Positions 1 to 5,194 of a stretch of 5,194 bases of DNA are shown here, in pieces. Location: positions 1 through 5,194 of the forward strand of contig JAABRC010000157.1 in the NCBI GenBank assembly GCA_011391115.1, given 5' to 3'. The notes under the pieces are model-generated. The model did no database searches, was not told the origin of the DNA, and saw nothing but the letters and a program-made list of their open reading frames with translations. Position numbers and translations under genes: made by a program. The stretch is from Candidatus Egaibacter danicus. GTDB lineage: Bacteria; Pseudomonadota; Gammaproteobacteria; Burkholderiales; Burkholderiaceae. Each line of letters begins with the position of its first letter. The first letter of the stretch is position 1.

Positions 1-336
1 ACTCAAAGCGGCCATCTGCGTGGCGTCGAGTTGTCGGATGTCGTTGGTGGCTATGGCGGCCACTTGCGCGGTGGTGAGTGCGCCCAGTTGCGGCAAGGTG
101 AGCGCCGCCACCTGGGCGGTGGTCAGGGCCACGATCTGAGACGTGGTGAATCCAGGGATGGCAGCAGCCGAGAGGTTCGCAAAGTCGTCCACTTCCATGG
201 CCACGATCTGCGTCGCAGTCAGGCGGGCCAGTTGAGCGGAGGTCAACGCTCCCGCCTGCTCGGTGGACAGTGCCACCACCTGCGCGGTGCTGAGCCCCGG
301 AATGGCATCCGTTGCCAGACCGGCGATTTCGGTCTC
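1..336 (-). repeat. Second copy of the 17-octad tandem block (cut by the window edge)
   Basis: Residues 321-432 (octads 40-53) are the second copy of the 136-residue block. The first unit of this copy is ETEIAGL, one residue short of its counterpart ESADVGQL in the first copy. At least three more octads would be needed to complete it, and they lie left of the window. Confidence 0.68.
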
Positions 337-1296
337 CATGGCGGCGATCTGTGCGGTGGAGAGCCTGCCCACCTGCGTGGCCGAGAAGCCAGCGATCTGG
401 TCAGACGAGAGAGCGGCAATTTGGTCCGTGCTCAGTTGCTGGAGGTCGTCGGTCGCCAGCGAGCGAACCTGGGCAGAGCTTAGCGCGGCAACCTGTGTGG
501 TGCTCAGCGCAGCCACTTGCGCCGTGGTCAGCGCAATGATCTGCGAGCTGGTCAGGCCCGGGATGGCCGCAGCACTGAGATGAGACACATCGGCCGTCTC
601 GATCGCAGCAATCTGCGTCACGGTCATGGCGCCAAGCTGGGCCGAAGTCAGAGCTGCCACCTGGGCACTCGACAAGGCCACCACCTGGGCGGTGGTCAAG
701 CCCTTGACGGCGCTGGTGGACAACTGGCCGACGTCAGCCGACTCAAGCGCGGCCAGCTGGATCAGGCTCAGAGATGCGACCTGGGTGGATGTGAGTGCAC
801 CCACTTGGCCAGCGGTCAGCGCGGTGATTGCCGCAGCGTCAAGACCGGTCAGCGCAGCCGTCGTAATCTGCGCCAGATCTGCCCCTTCGATCGACTGGAT
901 TTGGGTGGTGCTCAGCGCCGCGAGTTGCACAGACGTCAATCCACTTGCCTGGGCCGTGGTCAAGGCACCCAATTGCGCACCCGTGAGCGAAGCCATGTCT
1001 ACCGCCTCGATGGCCGTAATCTGGGCCTTGGTCATCACCGAGATGTCGGCGACTTCGATCGCAGCCACTTGGGTGCCGGTCAACGCAGCCACCTGAGCCG
1101 TGGTGAACGCTGGTATCTGCAACGTGGAGAACGCGGCAATATTGGGTGCGGTGATCGCCTGGATCTGGTCAACGGTCAGCGCCCGGATCTGGGTGCTCGT
1201 GAACGCTGCAATATCTTCGGTGGTCAGTGCGGCGATCTCGGCCGTGGTCAAGGCGGCGATCTGCGACGCAGTCAGGCCAGTGATGATGCTGCTCAT
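1..1296 (-). CDS. Octapeptide-repeat protein, N-terminal 432 residues (3' end beyond the window); putative type I secretion substrate
   Basis: Seen: an ATG at 1296-1294 opens a frame with no stop for 432 codons to the window edge, so the gene is partial at its 3' end. An AGGAG Shine-Dalgarno lies 6 nt upstream of the ATG. After an 8-residue lead (MSSIITGL), residues 9-431 are 53 successive units of consensus [T/S]-x-x-Q-[I/V/L]-A-A-L. All are 8 residues except one of 7. Thr/Ser, Ala, Gln and Leu/Ile/Val dominate; Cys and Trp are absent. There is no hydrophobic signal peptide and no Gly-Gly leader. Inference: Thr/Ser at position 1 with Gln/Glu/Asp at position 4 resembles a helix N-capping box, so a regular solenoid of short helical turns is possible. 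Divergent placement beside a complete type I exporter suggests a secreted or surface substrate, but the C-terminal region that would carry the export signal is not visible. Gene reality is near certain; function is unknown. The long antisense frames over it are by-products of its codon use. Confidence 0.9.
   Translation of the reverse strand, partial: MSSIITGLTASQIAALTTAEIAALTTEDIAAFTSTQIRALTVDQIQAITAPNIAAFSTLQIPAFTTAQVAALTGTQVAAIEVADISVMTKAQITAIEAVDMASLTGAQLGALTTAQASGLTSVQLAALSTTQIQSIEGADLAQITTAALTGLDAAAITALTAGQVGALTSTQVASLSLIQLAALESADVGQLSTSAVKGLTTAQVVALSSAQVAALTSAQLGAMTVTQIAAIETADVSHLSAAAIPGLTSSQIIALTTAQVAALSTTQVAALSSAQVRSLATDDLQQLSTDQIAALSSDQIAGFSATQVGRLSTAQIAAMETEIAGLATDAIPGLSTAQVVALSTEQAGALTSAQLARLTATQIVAMEVDDFANLSAAAIPGFTTSQIVALTTAQVAALTLPQLGALTTAQVAAIATNDIRQLDATQMAALS
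4..1272 (-). repeat. Array of 53 in-frame 24-bp (8-residue) repeats
   Basis: Residues 9-431 of the minus-strand protein split into 52 octads plus one heptad with no intervening sequence. Position 1 is mostly T or S, position 4 mostly Q (D/E/N/A in special units), position 5 I/V/L, positions 6-7 small residues (usually AA) and position 8 L/I/F/M. Typical units are TTAQVAAL, TSTQIRAL and STDQIAAL. Copies of the same peptide use different codons, so the conservation is at protein level and the array is not a recent DNA expansion. Confidence 0.93.
337..744 (-). repeat. First copy of a 17-octad (136-residue) tandem block
   Basis: Residues 185-320 (octads 23-39) align without shift to residues 321 onward (octad 40 on). 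Octad pairs 25/42 (TTAQVVAL, STAQVVAL), 30/47 (SAAAIPGL, SAAAIPGF), 31/48, 32/49 (both TTAQVAAL) and 35/52 (ATDDLQQL, ATNDIRQL) are especially close. A hand count over the 14 octad pairs visible gives about 59% identical residues. The offset is 136 residues, or 408 bp. Confidence 0.7.
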
Positions 1297-1302
1297 GGGG
1301 CA

Positions 1303-1307
1303 CTCCT
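1303..1307 (-). promoter_or_regulatory. Ribosome binding site of the octad-repeat gene
   Basis: Read on the minus strand this is AGGAG, with 6 nt between it and the ATG at 1296. It supports that ATG as the start, which also coincides with the beginning of the repeat register. Confidence 0.75.
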
Positions 1308-1326
1308 AAGGGGCGTTAAACGGCTT

Positions 1327-1364
1327 GAATTGAGAAAATCAATCGATTTGACCGGGCTCAATTC
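1327..1364. repeat. 8-bp inverted repeat upstream of the repeat gene
   Basis: GAATTGAG (1327-1334) and CTCAATTC (1357-1364) are perfect complements separated by 22 bp. Between them is the palindrome AATCGATT (1341-1348). The element lies 31-68 bp upstream of the repeat gene's start codon, where it could be an operator or form a 5' UTR hairpin in the minus-strand transcript. The arms are short and AT-rich, so chance is possible. Confidence 0.4.
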
Positions 1365-1421
1365 GGTGAAAAAAGGCCGGCCGCTCCAGTGGAATCGACA
1401 GTTTCTCTCGTAACTTGAGCA

Positions 1422-1436
1422 GGCCAAGGCTTGGTC
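1422..1436. promoter_or_regulatory. 15-bp near-palindrome, possible operator
   Basis: GGCCAAGGCTTGGTC is symmetric around position 1429, with one mismatched pair near the ends. It overlaps the TTGACC that is the best minus-strand -35 candidate. That would suit a repressor site, but this is inferred from symmetry and position only. Confidence 0.3.
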
Positions 1437-1443
1437 AATTGTT

Positions 1444-1488
1444 GGAAACGGATCACTTTTCCATTGGCCGGAAATGAGCCAAATTTCC
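1444..1488. promoter_or_regulatory. Two identically spaced 19-bp dyads, GGAAA-N9-TTTCC
   Basis: GGAAACGGATCACTTTTCC (1444-1462) and GGAAATGAGCCAAATTTCC (1470-1488) share the same 5-bp arms and the same 9-bp spacer. Their centres are 26 bp apart, about two and a half helical turns. The spacers differ in sequence, as expected for a pair of sites for a dimeric DNA-binding protein rather than a duplicated segment. They lie mid-way between the divergent starts. No regulator gene is visible in the window, so the cognate protein is unknown. Confidence 0.4.
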
Positions 1489-1707
1489 CCATCAGCTCGG
1501 GTCTTCACAAGGTGAGCGGTTGGGGCAAACTTCAGCGCAAGCACCGATGCCCAGTTGAATGACCTGCCGAATACCGAACGCTAGACGTTGAGCCGTGCGT
1601 GGCGCAGTGAGACATTTGTCACAGCAGCAGGCAGGATGGGATGGATTACAGTCCTTGAGTAACAGACTGAAACAACCCAAAGATACCCAGCAAGGAACCC
1701 CAAACCC

Positions 1708-3522
1708 ATGTTTTCCAGCCTGAAATTGCCCAACAACGAAATAGGCCAGGCTCTCACCGATTTCCGGGGCGCGTTTCGCAGCGTGGGCGTTTTCAGCGCC
1801 ATCATCAATTTCCTGATGCTGGTGCCTTCGCTGTACATGTTGCAGGTTTATGACAGGGTGCTCAGCAGCCGCAACGAAACCACGCTTTTGATGCTTACGC
1901 TGATGGTGGTCGGCGCCTACCTGCTGATGAATGGCCTCGAGTTCGTGCGCAGTTTTGTGCTGATCCGTGTAGGGGCCCAGCTGGACATGAAGCTCAACAA
2001 ACGGGTCTACACCGCCGCGTTTGAACAGAACCTCAAGCGTGCGGGCAGCAATGCGGGGCAATCGCTGCAAGACCTCACAACCATCCGCCAGTTCGTTACC
2101 GGGCAATCCTTGTTTGCTTTTTTCGACGCGCCCTGGTTTCCGATCTATCTGGCCATGATCTTTCTGTTTGACTGGGTACTTGGCGTGTTCGCCCTGTGCG
2201 GCACCTCGGTGCTCATCGCCCTGGCGTATGCCAACGAGGTACTGACTCGCAAACCGCTGAGCGAGGCAAACAGCATGGCTGTGGCTGCTGGCGCTCTGGC
2301 AACCAACAACCTGCGAAATGCAGAAGTGATTGAAGCAATGGGCATGCTGCCCAACCTGATGTCACGCTGGTTCAGCCTGCATGGCCGTTTCCTCCTGCTG
2401 CAGGCCGACGCCAGCGAAAAAGCGAGCATCGTGTCGGCGTCCAGCAAATTTGTGCGCGTCGCCATGCAATCCCTGATCCTGGGGCTGGGGGCGCTGCTGG
2501 TACTCGAAGACCGCATTACCCCTGGGATGATGATCGTGGGCTCCATATTGATCGGGCGCGCCATGAGCCCGGTGGATCAACTTATCAACGTATGGAAAGG
2601 ATGGTCGTCCACCCGGAGCGCGTACGACCGGCTGAGCGAACTGCTGACCAGCAACCCGCCGAGGCTCCAGGGCATGCCCTTGCCCAAACCAAAGGGCCAG
2701 CTGTCTGTTGAAAGCGTGACTGCGGCACCACCGGGGTCGGCCGTTCCAGTGCTGCGAAACCTTCATTTCGGCATAGCGGCCGGAGATGTCCTGGGTGTGA
2801 TCGGACCCAGTGGCTCGGGCAAATCGACCTTGGCCAGACTGTTGGTCGGCGTCTGGCCTGCTGCCGGCGGCAAGGTGCGCCTGGATGGCGCGGACGTCTA
2901 CCAATGGAACAAGGATGAGCTTGGACCTCACCTGGGCTATCTACCTCAGGACATCGAGCTGTTTGGCGGCACAGTCGGAGAAAACATTGCCCGTTTCGGG
3001 GAGGTCGACTCTGTCAAGGTGATTGAGGCCGCTCAGCGCGCTGGCGTGCATGACATGATCCTGCATCTGCCAAAAGGCTATGACACCCTGTTGGGTGACG
3101 GTGGATCGGGCCTATCGGGCGGGCAGAAGCAGCGTCTGGGCCTGGCCCGAGCAATGTATGGAGACCCCTCATTGATCGTGCTGGACGAGCCGAACTCCAA
3201 CCTCGACGACTATGGTGAGCAGGCACTGCTGGCCGCCATCACAGACCTACGTCAAAGGGGCACGACCCTGGTCATCATCACGCACCGAACCAGTGCCATT
3301 GGCATCACCAACAAACTGTTGCTGTTGCGTGATGGGACGGCCCAGATCTTTGGCCCTACCCAGCAAGTTCTCGCTGAACTAGCCAAAGCCAGTCAGCAGC
3401 CGCAGCGCCAGAAGGTGTCCAGCGCCGCGCAACCAACACCGCAAGCAGCCACCCTCCCGGGTCAGGCTGCTACCCAAGCAGACCTCGCTGCCGCCGTGCC
3501 TAACGCTGGCCAGGCAACTTGA
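1708..3522 (+). CDS. Type I secretion system permease/ATPase, PrtD family
   Basis: This 604-residue inner-membrane ABC exporter half-transporter would dimerise and use ATP to push a substrate into the HlyD-TolC conduit. Residues about 20-300 form the membrane domain, with the PrtD-type stretches around residues 41-50 ([10 protein letters not shown]) and 140-146 (DAPWFPI). The nucleotide-binding domain has Walker [10 protein letters not shown] at 366-374, Q-loop Gln414, signature LSGGQ at 469-473, Walker B LIVLDE at 489-494 and switch His526, so it looks catalytically intact. There is no N-terminal C39 peptidase or peptidase-like domain, which in this family fits substrates with an uncleaved C-terminal signal. 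The ATG has AAGGAA at 1692-1697, 10 nt upstream. Residues from about 560 form an Ala/Gln/Pro-rich tail beyond the ATPase fold. It is the first gene of the operon, 31 nt before the fusion-protein start. Family assignment is firm; the substrate is inferred. Confidence 0.96.
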   Translation: MFSSLKLPNNEIGQALTDFRGAFRSVGVFSAIINFLMLVPSLYMLQVYDRVLSSRNETTLLMLTLMVVGAYLLMNGLEFVRSFVLIRVGAQLDMKLNKRVYTAAFEQNLKRAGSNAGQSLQDLTTIRQFVTGQSLFAFFDAPWFPIYLAMIFLFDWVLGVFALCGTSVLIALAYANEVLTRKPLSEANSMAVAAGALATNNLRNAEVIEAMGMLPNLMSRWFSLHGRFLLLQADASEKASIVSASSKFVRVAMQSLILGLGALLVLEDRITPGMMIVGSILIGRAMSPVDQLINVWKGWSSTRSAYDRLSELLTSNPPRLQGMPLPKPKGQLSVESVTAAPPGSAVPVLRNLHFGIAAGDVLGVIGPSGSGKSTLARLLVGVWPAAGGKVRLDGADVYQWNKDELGPHLGYLPQDIELFGGTVGENIARFGEVDSVKVIEAAQRAGVHDMILHLPKGYDTLLGDGGSGLSGGQKQRLGLARAMYGDPSLIVLDEPNSNLDDYGEQALLAAITDLRQRGTTLVIITHRTSAIGITNKLLLLRDGTAQIFGPTQQVLAELAKASQQPQRQKVSSAAQPTPQAATLPGQAATQADLAAAVPNAGQAT

Positions 3523-3538
3523 AACCGAACCACGCGAC

Positions 3539-3544
3539 AAGGAA
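3539..3544 (+). promoter_or_regulatory. Ribosome binding site of the HlyD-family gene
   Basis: AAGGAA lies 9 nt before the ATG at 3554 and 6 nt before an in-frame TTG at 3551. The same AAGGAACCC string precedes the ABC gene, where it is 10 nt from its ATG. That parallel favours the ATG over the TTG. Confidence 0.6.
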
Positions 3545-3553
3545 CCCACCTTG

Positions 3554-4900
3554 ATGATCAACAGCGTCCCCGAAGTCGCCGCAATCGCGTCCGCCAACAG
3601 CGAAAAACCCCCCTTGAAAACCGACCCTCGTCCCCACGCTCGCTTGGGCTGGTGGATTGTTCTGGCGGGACTGGGCAGCTTTGTCTTTTGGGCCATGGTC
3701 GCACCGCTGGAAAAAGGTGTTCCCATGGCAGGCACCGTCACTGTGGCAGGAAACAAAAAAGCGATTCAGCACCTCAGCGGAGGCACGGTCGAAGACATTC
3801 TGGTGAGGGAGGGCGACGCCGTCCGGGCTGGCCAGACGCTGGTTCGGATGAACAGCGTACAGGCCCGCACCAACGCCGCGATCACCCGGATTCAGTTTGT
3901 CACCGCGCGCATCACGGAGGCTAGATTACTGGCTGAACGCGATGGTCTCAACGCCGTACCGACTCCTCCAGATATCGAGACAACCGAGAGCAGTACCGGC
4001 TCTTCTCACGCCATCAACATCCAGCAGCAACTGTTTGTTTCCCGCCGCAGCGCACTAACCAGCGAACTGTCTGCCATCGACGAGAACATCGCCGGACTGC
4101 AGTCATTCAATGCCGCCCTAGAGGCGTCGCGTGAGGGGAAAAGATTGCAGCTTGGTTTGCTTCTGGAGCAACTTGAAGGTATGCGAGAGCTGGCCCGTGA
4201 CGGGTTTGTTCCTCGCAACCGGTTGCTGGAACTGGAGCGCACCTACGCCCAAATGGCGGTCTCGATTTCCGACGATACGGGCAATCTGGGTCGTAGCCTG
4301 CGGCAAATAGCTGAACTGAAGTTGAGGCGGCTACAGCGTCAACAAGACTTCCAGAACCAAGTTCAGACGCAACTCGCAGAAACACAAAAAGAGGTTGATG
4401 CGCTGCGCAACCGACTCGAAGCCCTTGACTATGAGCTCGCGAACGCATCGGTCAGGTCTCCGGTTGACGGGCTGGTGGCAGATGTGAGCATCTTCACGGA
4501 AGGAGGTGTTGTGGCACCCGGATTCCGCATGATGGACGTACTTCCAACCGGGGAACGTCTCGTTGTAGAGGGGCAGGTCCCCGTGCACCTAATTGATTCG
4601 GTTCGCGCAGGACTGCCTGTCGAGCTCATCTTTTCTGCCTTCAACCAGAACACCACACCTCGAATTCCAGCCGTGGTCACGCAGGTGTCACCCGACCGAC
4701 TCATTGATGCGCAGACAGGTCTGCCCTACTACCGCATGCAAACTGAAGTCACGCCTCAAGGCCGTTCGCTGATGTCCACACTGGATGTGCGTCCTGGCAT
4801 GCCAGTGGAGCTTTTCGTAAAAACCGGTGAGCGCACACTCATGAGCTACTTGGTACGTCCCTTACAAGACAACTTCAAGATGTCGCTGACTGAGGAGTGA
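3554..4900 (+). CDS. HlyD-family type I secretion periplasmic adaptor (membrane fusion protein)
   Basis: This 448-residue adaptor would link the ABC exporter in the inner membrane to the TolC-type channel. A cytoplasmic N-terminus of about 30 residues precedes one membrane anchor (about 32-50, GWWIVLAGLGSFVFWAMVA). A lipoyl-like half-motif follows at about 71-100 (SGGTVEDILVREGDAVRAGQ). Residues about 105-298 are rich in Leu, Gln, Glu and Arg with heptad character, matching the family's long coiled-coil hairpin. The second lipoyl half (SVRSPVDGLVADVSI, about 299-313) and a beta-barrel domain follow. The C-terminus has the classical family ending GERTLMSYLVRPL (425-437). Length is normal for PrtE/HlyD-type adaptors. 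The start is ATG at 3554; a TTG one codon upstream (3551) is possible. It follows the ABC gene by 31 nt and its stop codon is 2 nt before the TolC-family start, so the three are almost certainly co-transcribed. Confidence 0.95.
   Translation: MINSVPEVAAIASANSEKPPLKTDPRPHARLGWWIVLAGLGSFVFWAMVAPLEKGVPMAGTVTVAGNKKAIQHLSGGTVEDILVREGDAVRAGQTLVRMNSVQARTNAAITRIQFVTARITEARLLAERDGLNAVPTPPDIETTESSTGSSHAINIQQQLFVSRRSALTSELSAIDENIAGLQSFNAALEASREGKRLQLGLLLEQLEGMRELARDGFVPRNRLLELERTYAQMAVSISDDTGNLGRSLRQIAELKLRRLQRQQDFQNQVQTQLAETQKEVDALRNRLEALDYELANASVRSPVDGLVADVSIFTEGGVVAPGFRMMDVLPTGERLVVEGQVPVHLIDSVRAGLPVELIFSAFNQNTTPRIPAVVTQVSPDRLIDAQTGLPYYRMQTEVTPQGRSLMSTLDVRPGMPVELFVKTGERTLMSYLVRPLQDNFKMSLTEE
4892..4897 (+). 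promoter_or_regulatory. Ribosome binding site of the TolC-family gene, inside the HlyD-family gene end
   Basis: GAGGAG lies in the last codons of the adaptor gene, 5 nt before the ATG at 4903. It fixes the start of the outer-membrane protein and implies translational coupling between the two genes. Confidence 0.75.
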
Positions 4901-4902
4901 AC

Positions 4903-5194
4903 ATGTCCATCGACGTTCAAATCCTCCAACGGGCAGCACGCTCAGCAACATGGATCCTGACGGCCACCATCAGCTTCCTTTTTCTGGGTGGGCTGGCGCA
5001 AGCTGCAAACTTGGGAGTTGTGCAAGCCTATCAAGCTGCGCGCCTGAATGACCCGGTGTACCGCGCTGCGGTAGCAGAACATGAGGCTGGCCAGGAATAC
5101 CAGAGACTGGGGCAGGCACAGCTGTTGCCGTCAATCTCAGCTTCATATGCAAATAGCCGCAATCACGCTGATGTCAACAGCGTCCAAGGTGGCA
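4903..5194 (+). CDS. TolC-family outer-membrane channel protein, N-terminal part (3' end beyond the window)
   Basis: Ninety-seven codons are visible from ATG 4903, only 2 nt after the adaptor stop codon. The N-terminus is a Sec signal peptide: a basic segment with Arg10 and Arg13, a hydrophobic core at about 17-31 and a likely cleavage site after Ala34 (motif AQA). The mature start carries TolC-family features: VVQAYQAARLNDPVYRAAVA (39-58), then E-A-G-Q-E-Y and QLLPSISASYA, the usual first helix leading to the L-L-P-S turn before the first beta strands. In type I systems such a protein trimerises to form the outer-membrane pore and periplasmic tunnel. Its place as third gene after the ABC and HlyD genes completes a dedicated exporter. 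The end of the gene is not visible, so its integrity cannot be judged. Confidence 0.92.
   Translation, partial: MSIDVQILQRAARSATWILTATISFLFLGGLAQAANLGVVQAYQAARLNDPVYRAAVAEHEAGQEYQRLGQAQLLPSISASYANSRNHADVNSVQGG

Larger units (their letters stand above)
1297..1707. promoter_or_regulatory. Divergent intergenic region between the repeat gene and the secretion operon
   Basis: This 411-bp stretch separates two divergent starts and must contain both promoters. I see no convincing gene in it. Its minus-strand frames have no supported starts and no recognisable protein. Candidate minus-strand promoter: TTGACC at 1438-1433, 17 nt from a poor -10 (AGTTAC). For the operon, TTGAGT (1655-1660) and TTGTCA (1616-1621) are possible -35 elements, but neither has a good -10, so activator-dependent or non-sigma70 promoters are possible. 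Dyad elements are listed separately. No intrinsic terminator is expected or seen here. Confidence 0.6.

Noticed and set aside
4..1272. CRISPR or other DNA-level repeat array
   Set aside because: The 24-bp period is continuous, in frame, without unique spacers, and copies differ at synonymous sites, so it is a coding repeat.
1..1296. TAL-effector-like repeats (units such as TTAQVVAL recall the start of TALE repeats)
   Set aside because: The likeness is limited to a few residues. TALE repeats are about 34 residues with a two-residue specificity site, while here the period is 8.
1..1296. Ice-nucleation protein repeats (also organised with 8- and 48-residue periods)
   Set aside because: The periodicity is a curious parallel, but the ice-nucleation octad is Gly/Tyr/Ser/Thr-rich (AGYGSTxT type) and this one is Ala/Leu/Gln-rich with helix-like pattern.
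1371..1390. GGCCGGCC next to a run of six A (six T on the minus strand), terminator-like
   Set aside because: The palindrome has no loop, so it cannot form a stable hairpin, and it sits upstream of the minus-strand gene where a terminator makes little sense.
31..1413. Long plus-strand open frames (31-483, 263-583, 517-1413, 626-1096 and others)
   Set aside because: They are antisense images of the octad array. The repeat gene almost never uses TTA, CTA or TCA codons, so the opposite strand lacks stops. The translations are Arg/Gly/His-rich repeats with no RBS, and the minus-strand reading is far more protein-like.
1293..1544. Minus-strand frame of 83 codons whose TGA overlaps the repeat gene's ATG (ATGA)
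   Set aside because: The overlap resembles translational coupling, but the start is a GTG with no Shine-Dalgarno, the protein has no recognisable features and it covers the region where promoters and dyads are expected. Conservation in homologous loci would be needed to revive it.
1492..2106. Minus-strand frame of 204 codons overlapping the ABC gene start
   Set aside because: It lies mostly antisense to the well-supported ABC transporter and has no family resemblance.

Overview
The window carries two divergent transcription units on either side of a 411-bp non-coding region. To the left, on the minus strand, is the 5' part of a large gene for an octapeptide-repeat protein (positions 1296 down to 1, running off the window edge). 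To the right, on the plus strand, is a compact operon for a complete type I secretion system (T1SS): a PrtD-family ABC permease/ATPase (1708-3522), an HlyD-family membrane fusion protein (3554-4900) and the start of a TolC-family outer-membrane channel (4903 to the right edge). The coding sequence looks GC-rich, and the protein styles are those of a Gram-negative proteobacterium. My best guess is a betaproteobacterium of the Burkholderiales/Comamonadaceae type, but that rests on family resemblance only and was not tested.

The most interesting part is the left gene. It has no stop for 432 codons and reads as 53 consecutive copies of an 8-residue unit with consensus [T/S]-x-x-Q-[I/V/L]-A-A-L. 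The register is unbroken except for a single 7-residue unit. Above the octad there are two further levels of order. A distinct acidic unit (E-x-x-D type) recurs every 5-6 octads, usually every 48 residues. A 17-octad (136-residue, 408-bp) block is repeated in tandem. I know of no function for this repeat that can be read from sequence alone. The protein starts without a Sec signal peptide or double-glycine leader.

The simplest reading is that the repeat protein is the substrate of the adjacent exporter: the ABC transporter energises export at the inner membrane, the HlyD protein bridges the periplasm and the TolC protein forms the outer-membrane exit. This is inferred from gene neighbourhood. 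The decisive evidence (a C-terminal T1SS signal or RTX repeats in the repeat protein) lies outside the window. The region between the units (1297-1707) contains no convincing gene. It does hold two identically spaced 19-bp dyads (GGAAA-N9-TTTCC), an 8-bp inverted repeat and a 15-bp near-palindrome, which are candidate regulator sites for coordinating the divergent genes.
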